Source: Sphingobium cyanobacteriorum (lineage in GTDB: Bacteria; Pseudomonadota; Alphaproteobacteria; Sphingomonadales; Sphingomonadaceae). From it: a DNA stretch of 64,000 nt. The position numbers were made by a program, and so were the translations under genes. The stretch's first letter is position 1; each line of letters opens with the position of its first letter. The DNA lies in NCBI RefSeq assembly GCF_030580935.1, contig NZ_JAUQOM010000004.1, positions 1 through 64,000 on the forward strand. The letters run 5' to 3'. Shown piece by piece: positions 41,734 to 51,164 of the stretch. A model generated the notes under the pieces. The model worked only from the letters and a program-made list of their open reading frames with translations, was not told the DNA's origin and did no database searches.

Positions 41734-43094
41734 TGCGCGCCCTTTTCCCCGCCGCATCGCTGCTGGCGCTGGCCGGATGCACCATGGCGCCGACCTATGT
41801 GCGCCCCGCCCCGCCGGTGCCCGCCGCCCTGCCCGGCGGCGCTGCCTATGCGGTGCAGGCCGACATGGCGGCCGGGCTGGCCTGGACGGCGCTGGTGCAG
41901 GACGCACGGCTCAGGATCGTGATCGAACGGGCGCTGGCGAACAATCGCGACCTGCGCGTGGCGCTGACCAATGTGCTGTCGGCACGGGCGCAATATAAGG
42001 TGCAGCGGGCGGCGCAACTGCCGACCGTGACCGGCGATGCGGGTGCCGGTTTCACCGGGCGGAATGACGCGCGCCAGAACAGCTATAGCGCCGACATCGG
42101 CATCAGTGCGTTCGAGATCGACCTGTTCGGCCGGGTCCGCGCCCTCAGCCAGTCCGCGCTTGAATCCTATCTTGCGACGCAGGAAGGTGCGCGATCGACA
42201 CGGATCACGCTGATCGCCGAAACGGCGAGCGCCTATGCCACGCTGGCGGCGGACCAGGCATTGCTGGCCGTGTCGCGCCAGACGATGGCGAGCGCGCAGC
42301 GCAGCCTGGCGCTGACGCGCGCGCTCAACCAGGCGGGCCTGTCGGGCAAGGTCGATGTCTATCAGGCCGAAACGGTGGTCGAGCAGGCGCAGGCGGATAT
42401 CGCCGCCGGCATCACGCAGGTCGCGCAGGATCGCAATGCACTGGACCTGCTGGTCGGCGCGCCGGTGGAGGATGCCCTGTTGCCCGCCTCGCTCGACAGC
42501 CTGGTCACGGCTGTTGCGAAGGTTCCGGCAGGGCTGTCGTCCGACATTCTGCTCCAGCGGCCCGATGTGCTCCAGGCCGAGCATCAGCTCAAGGCCGCCA
42601 ATGCCGATATTGGCGCGGCCCGCGCGGCGATGTTCCCCAGGATCAGCCTGACCACGGCGATCGGTGTCGCCAGTGCGGCCCTGTCCGCCCTGTTTTCCGA
42701 CGACGCTTTCGCCTGGTCGGCCAATCCATCGGCCGGCCTGCCGATCTTTGGCGGCGCGGCGCGTGGCAATCTGGACTATAGCAAGGCGCAGCGCGACCTC
42801 TACCTTGCCCAGTATGAAAAGGCAGTCCAGACCGCCTTCCGGGAAGTGGCGGACGGGCTGGCGCGGGATGGCACGATCGATGCGCAACAGGTGGCGCAGC
42901 GCCGGCTGGTGACGGCCAGCCAGCGTGCCTATGACCTGGCGGACCAGCGCTATCGCGCGGGCATCGACACGTTCCTCAATACACTGACCAGCCAGCGCCT
43001 GTTGTACAACGCGCAACAGGCGGCCATAGCGACCGACCTGGCGGCGGTAAGCAACCGCATCCTGCTTTACCGCGTCATCGGCGCGGATCAGTAG
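41730..43094 (+). CDS. RND outer-membrane factor lipoprotein (NodT/OprM family)
   Basis: A 454-residue TolC-like channel subunit. The signal peptide ends in the lipobox ALAGC (LLALAGCTMAPTYVRP), so it is a lipoprotein. Two repeated OEP halves are visible (LVQDARLRIVIERALANNRD onward, and VPAGLSSDILLQRPDVLQAE onward), with the family's LQRPDV and NPSAGLPIFGG segments. It forms the trimeric exit duct for the adaptor and pump encoded just upstream; its ATG overlaps the pump stop (ATGA). Confidence 0.95.
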   Translation: MMRALFPAASLLALAGCTMAPTYVRPAPPVPAALPGGAAYAVQADMAAGLAWTALVQDARLRIVIERALANNRDLRVALTNVLSARAQYKVQRAAQLPTVTGDAGAGFTGRNDARQNSYSADIGISAFEIDLFGRVRALSQSALESYLATQEGARSTRITLIAETASAYATLAADQALLAVSRQTMASAQRSLALTRALNQAGLSGKVDVYQAETVVEQAQADIAAGITQVAQDRNALDLLVGAPVEDALLPASLDSLVTAVAKVPAGLSSDILLQRPDVLQAEHQLKAANADIGAARAAMFPRISLTTAIGVASAALSALFSDDAFAWSANPSAGLPIFGGAARGNLDYSKAQRDLYLAQYEKAVQTAFREVADGLARDGTIDAQQVAQRRLVTASQRAYDLADQRYRAGIDTFLNTLTSQRLLYNAQQAAIATDLAAVSNRILLYRVIGADQ

Positions 43095-43198
43095 GCGCCT
43101 ATCCGTACCGGCCCGTATCATTTTGCGCGCTGATCCTGCCGGCTCTTCTCCCGCCTGTCGCTTATGCTATGATGGGTTCATAAGAATAGGAGAGAACC

Positions 43199-43336
43199 AT
43201 GCTGTTTCTGGCACGGTGTCTGGATTGGCTTTGCCGGGCTTTTGCGTCGGGCGCGCAGGATGAACTGCGCCTCAATCAACTGATCTGCCCGCTGACCCAG
43301 CAGCAACGGTCCGACAATAGTACAGGTCGACACTGA
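43199..43336 (+). CDS. Small ORF of 45 codons with strong ribosome site
   Basis: AGGAGAG lies five bases ahead of ATG 43199, and the frame encodes 45 residues beginning MLFLARCLDWLCRAFASGAQ and ending RSDNSTGRH. The N-terminal 16 residues form a Trp- and Cys-containing amphipathic or membrane-binding helix; the remainder is polar. An AT-containing stretch (TATGATGGGTTCATAAG) just upstream could hold a promoter. No family is recognised. It lies between the efflux operon and a convergent MFS gene. It could be a small membrane protein or simply chance. Confidence 0.4.
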   Translation: MLFLARCLDWLCRAFASGAQDELRLNQLICPLTQQQRSDNSTGRH

Positions 43337-43386
43337 GCCTGTGCATGACCGGAGCATGGCAGGCGGCGCCGATCCCTTCGCGCACG

Positions 43387-43416
43387 CAAAAAAAGGGCCG
43401 ATCAAAAGACCGGCCC
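43387..43416 (-). terminator. Intrinsic terminator for the MFS gene
   Basis: Read on the minus strand, GGGCCGGTC pairs with GATCGGCCC across an AAAA/TTTT loop (9-base stem with one mismatch, 43395-43416) and is followed immediately by seven T residues (43394-43388). This is a classical Rho-independent terminator and ends the minus-strand MFS transcript about 200 bases after its stop. The 190 bases between hold no recognisable gene. Confidence 0.8.
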
Positions 43417-43610
43417 GTAAAGTTTTAGGAGAGGATGCCTGAAAGGCACTTTCCTTGTGGGCCAAGTCAGAATTTGCTGCAAGTGCGAAATGCGTCTTGT
43501 GATTGCAAAATGTGCATCCGTGGCGCGATGCAACCCTTTCCGTAACGTCAACCACTCTGGCAGAGGCGCATGCGATGAGTGCGGGTGGCTGATCTGAACG
43601 CCGAATCGCT

Positions 43611-45083
43611 TCACGCCCTGATTCGCAGCGAAGCGATCGCCGCAGCCAGCAGCGTCACGGCCGCAAAAGCCATCGTCCAGATCGGGTCGCCAGGGAAGAA
43701 GGCCTTCATGATCGATCCCATCACCGTCGCGACCAGCAACTGCGGCACCACGACGAAGATGTTGAACAGGCCCATATAGATGCCGAGCTTGCCCTGCGGC
43801 AGGGTTGAGGCGAGCATCGCATAGGGCATGGCGAGGATCGAGGCCCAGGCGATGCCAACGCCGATTTCGCTCAGCAGCAGCAGGCGGGGATCGCGCAGGA
43901 CCAGGAAGCTGGCGAAACCGGCCGCGCCCGCGACCAGGCAAAGCGCATGGGTCCGCGCCTTGCCCAGCCGGGCCGACAGCCAGGGCAAGAGGGTGAGCGC
44001 GGCCAGGGCGGCCACGCCATTATAGACCGAAAACAGCACGCCGACCCAATTGCCGCCCGCCTGATAGGCGGCGCTGGCCGGGTCGGCGGACCCGAACATA
44101 TATTGGGCGACGACCGGCGTGGTGTGAATCCACATGATGAACAGCGCCGACCAACTGAAAAACTGAATCAGCGCCAGACGGCGCATGATCGGCGGCATCC
44201 CGGCCAGGTCGCCGACGATATGGGTCAGCATCGTCTGCCCCCTGCCCGCACGCGCCAGCAGGATCGCGGCGATGGAGGCAAGGCCATAGCCGGCCAGCAA
44301 GGCCCCCAGCAGATAGACTTCCTTCTCCATCCCCCAGATATCGACCAGCAGCGCGACGATGGCGCCGGCCGCGATCCAGCCAAGACAGGGCGCGATGCGC
44401 CGCCCGCCCAGATCCGGCGCGGCATCGGCGTCCTGTTCCCCGGCGAAGGCGCGCATCTCGTCCGGCCCATATTCGCGCGTGGTAAGGACGGTCCAGAGCA
44501 CCGAGGCGAACAGCGCCGCCCCGCCCGCCCAGAAGCTGTAACGGACCGTGTCGGGCACCTGCCCCGGCGCGGCGACATTGGCGACGCCCAGATGGTCGAG
44601 CACATAGGGAAAGAGCGAGCCGACCACCGCGCCCGCGCCGATGAAGGCGGTCTGCACCCCGTAGCCGATCGTGTGCTGATCCTGGCGCAGCATGTCGCCG
44701 ACGAAGGCGCGGAACGGCTCCATCGAAATATTGAGGCTGGCGTCGAGCATCCACAGCAGCAGCGCCGCCATCAACAGGCTCTGGCTTTGCGGCATCCCCA
44801 GCAGCGCCAGCGCGGACAGGAAAGCGCCGGCAAGGAAATAGGGACGCCGCCGTCCCAGCCGGCCAAGCCAGGTGCGATCCGACAGATGGCCGATGATCGG
44901 CTGCACCAGCAGGCCGGTGAGCGGCGCGGCGATCCAGAGCGCGGACAGATTATCGATGCTGGAGCCGAGCGACTGGAACAGCCGGCTCATATTGGCGTTT
45001 TGCAACGCAAAGCCAATCTGGATGCCGAAAAAGCCGAAGCTGATATTCCACAGCCCGACAAAACCCTGACGGGCTTTTTCCAT
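43611..45083 (-). CDS. SLC45-type MFS sugar transporter
   Basis: A 490-residue carrier with twelve predicted membrane helices. I start it at ATG 45083, which follows GGGAAGGGAAAGGCA; ATG 45131 and the longer frame from 45167 lack a ribosome site. It opens LWNISFGFFGIQIGFALQNA and carries the MFS loop GHLSDRTWLGRLGRRRPYFL between TM2 and TM3, the R-x-G-R-R-x-P style of the SLC45/GPH-like sucrose-maltose group. Proton symport of a disaccharide or maltooligosaccharide into the cytosol fits the neighbouring glycosidases. It has its own promoter region downstream of lacI and its own terminator. Confidence 0.88.
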   Translation of the reverse strand: MEKARQGFVGLWNISFGFFGIQIGFALQNANMSRLFQSLGSSIDNLSALWIAAPLTGLLVQPIIGHLSDRTWLGRLGRRRPYFLAGAFLSALALLGMPQSQSLLMAALLLWMLDASLNISMEPFRAFVGDMLRQDQHTIGYGVQTAFIGAGAVVGSLFPYVLDHLGVANVAAPGQVPDTVRYSFWAGGAALFASVLWTVLTTREYGPDEMRAFAGEQDADAAPDLGGRRIAPCLGWIAAGAIVALLVDIWGMEKEVYLLGALLAGYGLASIAAILLARAGRGQTMLTHIVGDLAGMPPIMRRLALIQFFSWSALFIMWIHTTPVVAQYMFGSADPASAAYQAGGNWVGVLFSVYNGVAALAALTLLPWLSARLGKARTHALCLVAGAAGFASFLVLRDPRLLLLSEIGVGIAWASILAMPYAMLASTLPQGKLGIYMGLFNIFVVVPQLLVATVMGSIMKAFFPGDPIWTMAFAAVTLLAAAIASLRIRA

Positions 45084-45240
45084 TGCCTTTCCCTTCCCAT
45101 CCGCGGCGGGCCTGTCGTCCGCCTGCGCCATGCCCACAGCGCTCGCATGGCGCGGCGGGCAGGACAAGGCATGAATACGAATACATGGAAGGCCGCGCGA
45201 TGCCGGCGGGCCAAACCGTTCGGACGGGATGCAATGCGGC

Positions 45241-46275
45241 CTATCCGCCCGTGCTTTTCCGTACCACCAGCCTGACCGGCAAGGTGCTGGGCGGCAGCGG
45301 CGTGGCTTCGATCTGGCAGACGAGCGTATCCACCAGCAATTGTCCTGCGCCTTTCATGTCCTGCATGATGGTGGTGAGCGGCGGGCTGGTCAGGCTGGCG
45401 GTGGGAATGTCGTCGAATCCGATGATGGCGACATCGCCGGGCACCGACAGCCCCGCCTCCGCCAGCGCACGCATCGCCCCGATCGCGATCAGGTCGCTGG
45501 CCGCGAAGATCGCGTCGAAGGGCGTGCCCCGCGCGATCAGCGTCCGGGCCGCGGCATCGCCGGCATCCTCGGCGGTAAGGGCGTCAACCTGCAATGTCGC
45601 ATCCGGCGCGACGCCCCGTTCCGCCATCGCCTGACACAGGCCGGCATAGCGATCGGCAAATTCGGGATAATGGCCGTCGGCATGCCCCAGAAAGGCGATA
45701 TGGCGGCGGCCAAGGTCCAGCAGATGCGCACCCGCCAGCCGCCCCGCGCCCACATTGTCCGACCCCACGGTCGGGCCGATCATGCCCTCTCCCACCGATC
45801 CCCAGCGCACGAAATGGGTGCCGTGCCCCACCAGATCGGTCAGCCGGCGCTCATACAGCCTGTAGTCGCCATAACCGAGCAGGATCAGCCCGTCGGCGCG
45901 GTGACTGTCCTGATACCGGACATGCCAGTCATGTTCCATCTTCTGGAACGAGATCAGGAGGTCGAGGCCCCGTGCGCCGCATTGCCGGGTGATCGCCCCC
46001 AGCATGGCGAGGAAAAAGGGATTGATATTCGATTCGTCCGGGGTCGGATCCTCGAAGAAGAGCAAGGCGATGGTATTCGATCGTTGCGATCGGAGGGACG
46101 AGGCGTTCTTGTCGACCGAATAGTTGAGGTCGCGGGCGATCGCCTCGATCCGCTGGCGCGTCGCCAGGCTGACCGATCGCGATCCGCGCAGGGCGCGGCT
46201 GACCGTGGGCTGCGACACGCCGGCCAGATAGGCTATGTCGAAACTGGTCGGCTTGCTGCCGGGTTGGCGTCCCAT
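45241..46275 (-). CDS. LacI-family transcriptional regulator
   Basis: A 344-residue repressor-type protein. ATG 46275 follows AGGAGAGAG, and the upstream extension to 46338 is rejected. The N-terminal helix-turn-helix reads TSFDIAYLAGVSQPTVSRAL, with the hinge LNYSVDKNASSLRS, and the periplasmic-binding-protein-like core ends with AIIGFDDIPTASLTSPPLTT. It is divergent from the maltose-type TBDR, with a perfect palindrome in the shared 271-base promoter region. The effector is probably a maltooligosaccharide or glucose derivative; repression of the TBDR-glycosidase operon and MFS gene is inferred. Confidence 0.92.
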   Translation of the reverse strand: MGRQPGSKPTSFDIAYLAGVSQPTVSRALRGSRSVSLATRQRIEAIARDLNYSVDKNASSLRSQRSNTIALLFFEDPTPDESNINPFFLAMLGAITRQCGARGLDLLISFQKMEHDWHVRYQDSHRADGLILLGYGDYRLYERRLTDLVGHGTHFVRWGSVGEGMIGPTVGSDNVGAGRLAGAHLLDLGRRHIAFLGHADGHYPEFADRYAGLCQAMAERGVAPDATLQVDALTAEDAGDAAARTLIARGTPFDAIFAASDLIAIGAMRALAEAGLSVPGDVAIIGFDDIPTASLTSPPLTTIMQDMKGAGQLLVDTLVCQIEATPLPPSTLPVRLVVRKSTGG

Positions 46276-46400
46276 CTCTCTCCTTCTGCGCGCTTTGCGC
46301 GCAACAGCAATGATAGAAGGAGGCGGAAAGCAAGGCAATTGCGTCCTTTCGAACAGCGAAAAGCGTTACCTGGCCGCCACAGTCCGCCCTGTGCGGATTA

Positions 46401-46414
46401 GGCATACGTATGCC
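46401..46414. promoter_or_regulatory. Perfect palindrome, candidate LacI-type operator
   Basis: GGCATACGTATGCC is a perfect 14-base palindrome with the central CG usual for LacI-family operators, and the flanks TTA/TTA nearly extend it. It lies 126 bases upstream of the lacI-type start and about 133 bases ahead of the TBDR start, between the two divergent genes. A GGCAT half-site followed by two GAATAC repeats lies near 45167-45187, ahead of the MFS gene. Confidence 0.65.
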
Positions 46415-46546
46415 TTATGGCCGGACCAGACCGCACAGGCGTAAGACAGCGCCACCGCAGGACAAGGGGCGCTGCACGGCCACGCCTGCGGCACCAGATT
46501 GCCGCATCGGCGAAGGGTTTCGCCGGTGCCACAGGGGAGAGGATAT

Positions 46547-49252
46547 ATGGCCACGCAATTCAATCGCGCCCGGTTACTGGGCGCTTCGATCCTTGCCATC
46601 GCGTTGGCGGGCGCCGCCGCGCCGGCATGGGCGCAGGCAACGCCGCAGACCGATGCCGCTCCCCAGGATGACGCGGCCAGCACGATCATCGTCACCGGAT
46701 TCCGCGCGTCGCTGCAATCGGCGGTCAACGTCAAGAAGAACGCGCAGACGATCGTGGAATCGGTGTCGGCCGAAGATATCGGCAAGCTGCCCGACGCATC
46801 GATCGGCGAATCCATCGCCCGCCTGCCCGGCCTGACCTCCCAGCGCCTGTTCGGCCGCGCCAATTCGATCGCGATCCGCGGCGCCAGCGCCGACCTGTCC
46901 TCCACCACGCTGAACGGCCGGCCGCAAACGTCGACCGGCGAACAGCGCAATGTCGAATTCGACCAATATCCCGCCGAAGTCGTCAGCCGCGTGGATGTGT
47001 ACAAGACGCCGCAGGCCAACCTCATCCACCAGGGCCTGGTCGGCACCGTCGACATCCGCACCATCCGTCCGCTCGATTATGGCAAGCAGATGGTCGCCGT
47101 GGGCGCGCGCGGCGTCTATGCAGACCTGGGCAAGGTCAATGCCGACAGCAAGGACAAGGGCTATCGCCTGACCGGCACCTATGTCGACCAGTTCGCCGGC
47201 GACCGCATCGGCGTCGCCCTGTCGGTCGCCTATAGCGATGAACCCTATCAGTCGAAGGAGTTCGAGGCATGGGGCTATGCCGACGGGCCGAACGGCAGCA
47301 AGGTGATCGGCGGCATCAAGCCGTTCGGCGTGTCGACGCAACTCAAGCGTCTGGGCGTGCAGGGCGCGGTGCAGGTGCGCGCGACCGATACGCTGATGCT
47401 GACCTTCGACGGCTTCTATGGCGATTTCAAGGACAAGCAGATCAAGCGCGGCGTCGAATTCCCGCTTTACTGGAGCGGCGCGACCCTGGTGCCCGGCAGC
47501 ACCCAGATGGACGGCAATTTCATCAAGAGCGGCACCTTCACCGGGGTCGAGGCGGTGGTCAACAACCATGGCTATGAACGCAAGTCGACCATCTTTTCGG
47601 GCGGGTTCAACGCCAAATATACCGGCGACGATGGCTGGTCGGCCAGTTTCGATTTCGGCTATTCGCGCACCGACCGCAGTGAATTGTCGCTCGAATCCAA
47701 CGCAGGGACGGGCTATGGCCCCGGCAATGGCGCGACCGACACGCTGGATTTCGTGAGCGGCGCCAAGGGCACGCGCTTCACCTCCAGCCTGCTCGACTAC
47801 AGCGATCCGAACCTGATGGTGCTGACCGATCCGCTCGGCTGGGGCGGCGGCGCGCCGCTCGGCCATCAGGAAGGCTATTATAACAACCGCATCATCGACG
47901 ATGAGCTGAAAAGCTATCAACTGGAATTCGGCAAGGAGATCGAAAGCGGTTTCCTGTCAAAGATCAGCGCGGGGCTGGGCTATACCGACCGGACCAAGGC
48001 CAAGACGCCGGAGGAATATATCCTCAACCTGGCGAATGGCGCGACATCGCTGGCATTGCCTGAAAAATATCGCATGGACGGCACCGACCTCGGCTTCATC
48101 GGCGTCGGCCCGATCCTGTCCTACGATCCCTTCCGGTTGCTCAAGGATGGCGTCTATATCAGGACGCTCAACCCCAGCAAGGATGTGCCGGCCAAGGCCT
48201 ATGCCGTGACCGAACGGGTCATGTCGCTCTATCTGATGGCGGATATCAAGGCGTCGCTGGGATCGTCGGACCTGACCGGCAATATCGGCGTGCTCGCGCA
48301 GAATACGGAACAGAAGTCGCGCGGCTTCGTCAACCTGGCGGCGGCGTCCCTGGTGCCGACCACGCGCGGCGACGATTATTGGGATATATTGCCCAGCATG
48401 AACCTGTCGCTGCGAATGCCGAGCGACTTTGTCGTGCGCCTGTCGGCCGCGCGCGAAATCCAGCGCCCGCGCTTCGAGGACATGAAGGTCAGCCTGGACT
48501 ATGGCTATAACACCTCCAGCGGGGTCATCACCGGCACCGGCGGCAACCCGACCCTGCGCCCCTATCGCGCCTGGGCGGCGGACCTCAATTTCGAGAAATA
48601 TTTCGGCACCAAGGGTTATCTGGGCCTGCAATTCTTCGCGAAGAAGCTGCAAAGCTATGTCTATCGCGAAACCGTGCCGTTCGATTATTCCGGCCTGCCC
48701 GTCACCCTGCCGCCGGGCGTCACGGACCTGAACGGCACCATCACCGTGCCGGTCAATGGCAAGGGCGGCAAGCTCTATGGCTTTGAAGTCGCGGGCACCC
48801 TGCCCTTCGATGTCATCACGCCGGCGCTGGAAGGCTTTGGCATGACCGGCGGCGCGGGCTATACCAAGACCAGCATCAAGCCGGGCGTGGGCGCGTCGTC
48901 CGAAGATCTGCCCGATTATTCGCGCTGGGTGGCGAACGGCACGCTGTTCTTCGAAAAATGGGGCTTTTCGGCGCGCGGTTCGGTCCGCTATCGCTCCTCC
49001 TTCGTCGGCCAGTTCGTCGGCTTCGGCGGTGAGCGCGAGTTGCGCCGGGCCTTGAGCGAAACCATCGTCGACGGGCAGATCGGCTATGATTTCCAGAAGG
49101 GCAGCGCGCTGGAAGGCTTGTCGCTCTTCCTCCAGGGGCAGAATCTGACCGATGAACCCTTTGTGTCGGTCGATACCGGCGCGTCGATCCAGATCCGCAA
49201 CTATCAAAGCTATGGCCGCCGCTTCATGGCAGGCTTCAACTACCGCTTCTGA
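46547..49252 (+). CDS. TonB-dependent receptor, maltodextrin type
   Basis: A 901-residue outer-membrane receptor starting at ATG 46547 after GGGGAGAGG. The signal peptide ends AAPAWAQ, followed by a TonB-box-like STIIVTGFRASLQSAVNVKK and plug features DIGKLPDASIGESIARLPGL and NAQTIVESVSAED. The C terminus RNYQSYGRRFMAGFNYRF ends in Phe. The plug start FRASLQSA...DASIGES is typical of the Caulobacter/Xanthomonas carbohydrate receptors such as MalA. It heads an operon with secreted amylase, alpha-glucosidase and GH97 enzyme, so it most likely imports maltodextrins across the outer membrane. Confidence 0.93.
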   Translation: MATQFNRARLLGASILAIALAGAAAPAWAQATPQTDAAPQDDAASTIIVTGFRASLQSAVNVKKNAQTIVESVSAEDIGKLPDASIGESIARLPGLTSQRLFGRANSIAIRGASADLSSTTLNGRPQTSTGEQRNVEFDQYPAEVVSRVDVYKTPQANLIHQGLVGTVDIRTIRPLDYGKQMVAVGARGVYADLGKVNADSKDKGYRLTGTYVDQFAGDRIGVALSVAYSDEPYQSKEFEAWGYADGPNGSKVIGGIKPFGVSTQLKRLGVQGAVQVRATDTLMLTFDGFYGDFKDKQIKRGVEFPLYWSGATLVPGSTQMDGNFIKSGTFTGVEAVVNNHGYERKSTIFSGGFNAKYTGDDGWSASFDFGYSRTDRSELSLESNAGTGYGPGNGATDTLDFVSGAKGTRFTSSLLDYSDPNLMVLTDPLGWGGGAPLGHQEGYYNNRIIDDELKSYQLEFGKEIESGFLSKISAGLGYTDRTKAKTPEEYILNLANGATSLALPEKYRMDGTDLGFIGVGPILSYDPFRLLKDGVYIRTLNPSKDVPAKAYAVTERVMSLYLMADIKASLGSSDLTGNIGVLAQNTEQKSRGFVNLAAASLVPTTRGDDYWDILPSMNLSLRMPSDFVVRLSAAREIQRPRFEDMKVSLDYGYNTSSGVITGTGGNPTLRPYRAWAADLNFEKYFGTKGYLGLQFFAKKLQSYVYRETVPFDYSGLPVTLPPGVTDLNGTITVPVNGKGGKLYGFEVAGTLPFDVITPALEGFGMTGGAGYTKTSIKPGVGASSEDLPDYSRWVANGTLFFEKWGFSARGSVRYRSSFVGQFVGFGGERELRRALSETIVDGQIGYDFQKGSALEGLSLFLQGQNLTDEPFVSVDTGASIQIRNYQSYGRRFMAGFNYRF

Positions 49253-49262
49253 TGTGTAGGAT

Positions 49263-49290
49263 GGCCCGGCGGCATGTTCGTCGCCGGGCC
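49263..49290 (+). terminator. Intercistronic hairpin after the TBDR gene
   Basis: GGCCCGGCG (49263-49271) and CGCCGGGCC (49282-49290) pair perfectly over 9 bases with a 10-base loop, 10 bases past the TBDR stop and about 30 before the amylase start. The run after it (TTCGGGTTCT) is only mildly T-rich. It may act as a partial terminator or 3'-end stabiliser, giving more receptor than enzyme mRNA, as is common for TBDR operons. Confidence 0.55.
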
Positions 49291-49318
49291 TTCGGGTTCT
49301 AGCAAAGGGGTGCCCGTG

Positions 49319-51148
49319 ATGGGACGAACGGCCACGCAATTGTTGGTGACGGCCGCCGGGATGGCCGCGGCCATGATGGGCGCTCCACTGGCGACCGCTG
49401 ATACGCTGGACGATCTGCGCGCCCGCACCCCGGGGCAGGAGATCGTCTATTTCGTGCTGCCCGACCGTTTCGCCAATGGCGATCCGGCGAACGACCGGGG
49501 CGGCCTGAAAGGCGGTCCGCTCCAGACCGGCTATGACCCGACCTCGCGCGCTTTCTATCATGGCGGCGACCTGAAGGGGCTGACGGCTAGGCTGGACTAT
49601 ATCCAGGGCCTGGGCGCGACCGCGATCTGGCTGGCGCCGATCTTCAGGAACAAGCCGGTGCAGGGCGCCAGGGGTCAGGAAAGCGCGGGCTATCACGGCT
49701 ATTGGGTGACGGACTTCACCACCGTCGACCCCCATTTCGGCACGGACAAGGATTTCAAGGCGCTGGTCGATGCCGCCCATGCGCGCGGCATGAAAGTCTA
49801 TATGGACATCATCGCCAACCATACGGCCGATGTGATCCAATATCGGGAAAGCCCGGCCAGCGCCCCGCCCTATCGTAGCAAGGGCGACTATCCCTGGTCG
49901 CGCAAGGGCGGGGTGACGGGCGCGCCGATCAATGCAGGGTTCGCCGGCGATCAGGACGCCAGCGCCGGCAACTGGGCGAAGCTGACCGATCCGGCCTTTG
50001 CCTATACGCCGTTCGTGCCCAAGGGCGAGGAAAAGGTCAAAATTCCCGCCTGGCTCAACGACCCCATCTATTATCACAATCGCGGCGACACCGACTGGAA
50101 GGGCGAAAGTGCGCAATATGGCGATTTCGTCGGGCTGGACGACCTGGCCACCGAAAACCCGCGCGTGGTCGACGGCTTCATCGCCATCTACAAGGGCTGG
50201 ATCGACCGTTTCGGTATCGACGGCTATCGCATCGACACCGCGCGTCATGTGGATGCGGCGTTCTGGCGCGCCTTCATCCCCGCCATCCGCGCCCATGCGG
50301 CGCGCAAGGGCATTCCCAATTTCCACGTGTTCGGCGAAGTCGCGACCGGCGACTATGATCCGGCATTGCTGGCAAGCTGGACCCGCAACGCCGCCTTCCC
50401 CGCCGTGCTGGACTTCGCCTTCATGCGCGCCGCCGTCGATGCGGCCAGCGGCAAGACCGGCACCGACATGCTGGCGCGGCTGGGCGATGATGACGCGCTG
50501 TATGAAGGGGGCAAGGCGGCGGCGCTGCAACTGCCGACCTTCCTGGGCAATCATGACGCGGGCCGCTTCGCCTTCTTCCTGCGGCAGGCCCGGCCCGGCA
50601 TGGGCGGGGACGAGGCACTGGCGCGGGCTGAGCTGGGCCATGCGATGCTGCTGACGCTGCGCGGCGTGCCGACCCTCTATTATGGCGACGAACAAGGGTT
50701 CGCCGGCACCGGCAATGACCAGCAGGCGCGGCAGGACATGTTCGCTTCCAAGGTCGCCGAATATAATGCGGACAGGCTGGTCGGCACGGCGGCGACGACC
50801 GCGACGGACAATTTCCGCACCGACCATCCGCTCTATCGCGCGATCGCGGCATTGGCGAAAATCCGGCGCGACACCCCGGCCCTGTCGCGCGGCGCGACTG
50901 TGCTGCGCGCCAGTTCGGACAAGCCCGGCCTGTTCGCCGTCTCCCGCATCGACCCCGATACGGGGCGCGAGGTGCTGGTCGCCTTCAACACATCGTCCGC
51001 GCCGCTGTCGGGCAAGATCGCGGTCGATCCGGCCAGTGGCGGCTTTACGGCGCTGGCCGGCCCCTGCCCGGCCACGCCCCAAGCGCCGGGCAGCATCGCC
51101 CTGTCCCTCCCTGCCTTCGGCTATGCCGTCTGCGCCGCCCACCCCTGA
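49319..51148 (+). CDS. Secreted alpha-amylase, GH13
   Basis: A 609-residue exported glycosidase. I use ATG 49319 (MGRTATQLLVTAAGMAAAMM), which gives a signal peptide ending near ATADT. The catalytic regions are DIIANHT (163-169), GYRIDTARH with nucleophile Asp306, HVFGEVATG with acid/base Glu340, and FLGNHDAGR with Asp412. The N-terminal EIVYFVLPDRFANGD and calcium-site style match cyclomaltodextrinase/amylase-like periplasmic enzymes of sphingomonads and bacteroidetes. It cleaves maltooligosaccharides after TBDR import. It is the second gene of the maltodextrin operon, 17 bases ahead of the alpha-glucosidase. Confidence 0.92.
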   Translation: MGRTATQLLVTAAGMAAAMMGAPLATADTLDDLRARTPGQEIVYFVLPDRFANGDPANDRGGLKGGPLQTGYDPTSRAFYHGGDLKGLTARLDYIQGLGATAIWLAPIFRNKPVQGARGQESAGYHGYWVTDFTTVDPHFGTDKDFKALVDAAHARGMKVYMDIIANHTADVIQYRESPASAPPYRSKGDYPWSRKGGVTGAPINAGFAGDQDASAGNWAKLTDPAFAYTPFVPKGEEKVKIPAWLNDPIYYHNRGDTDWKGESAQYGDFVGLDDLATENPRVVDGFIAIYKGWIDRFGIDGYRIDTARHVDAAFWRAFIPAIRAHAARKGIPNFHVFGEVATGDYDPALLASWTRNAAFPAVLDFAFMRAAVDAASGKTGTDMLARLGDDDALYEGGKAAALQLPTFLGNHDAGRFAFFLRQARPGMGGDEALARAELGHAMLLTLRGVPTLYYGDEQGFAGTGNDQQARQDMFASKVAEYNADRLVGTAATTATDNFRTDHPLYRAIAALAKIRRDTPALSRGATVLRASSDKPGLFAVSRIDPDTGREVLVAFNTSSAPLSGKIAVDPASGGFTALAGPCPATPQAPGSIALSLPAFGYAVCAAHP

Positions 51149-51164
51149 ACGCCGGAACGCCCCC

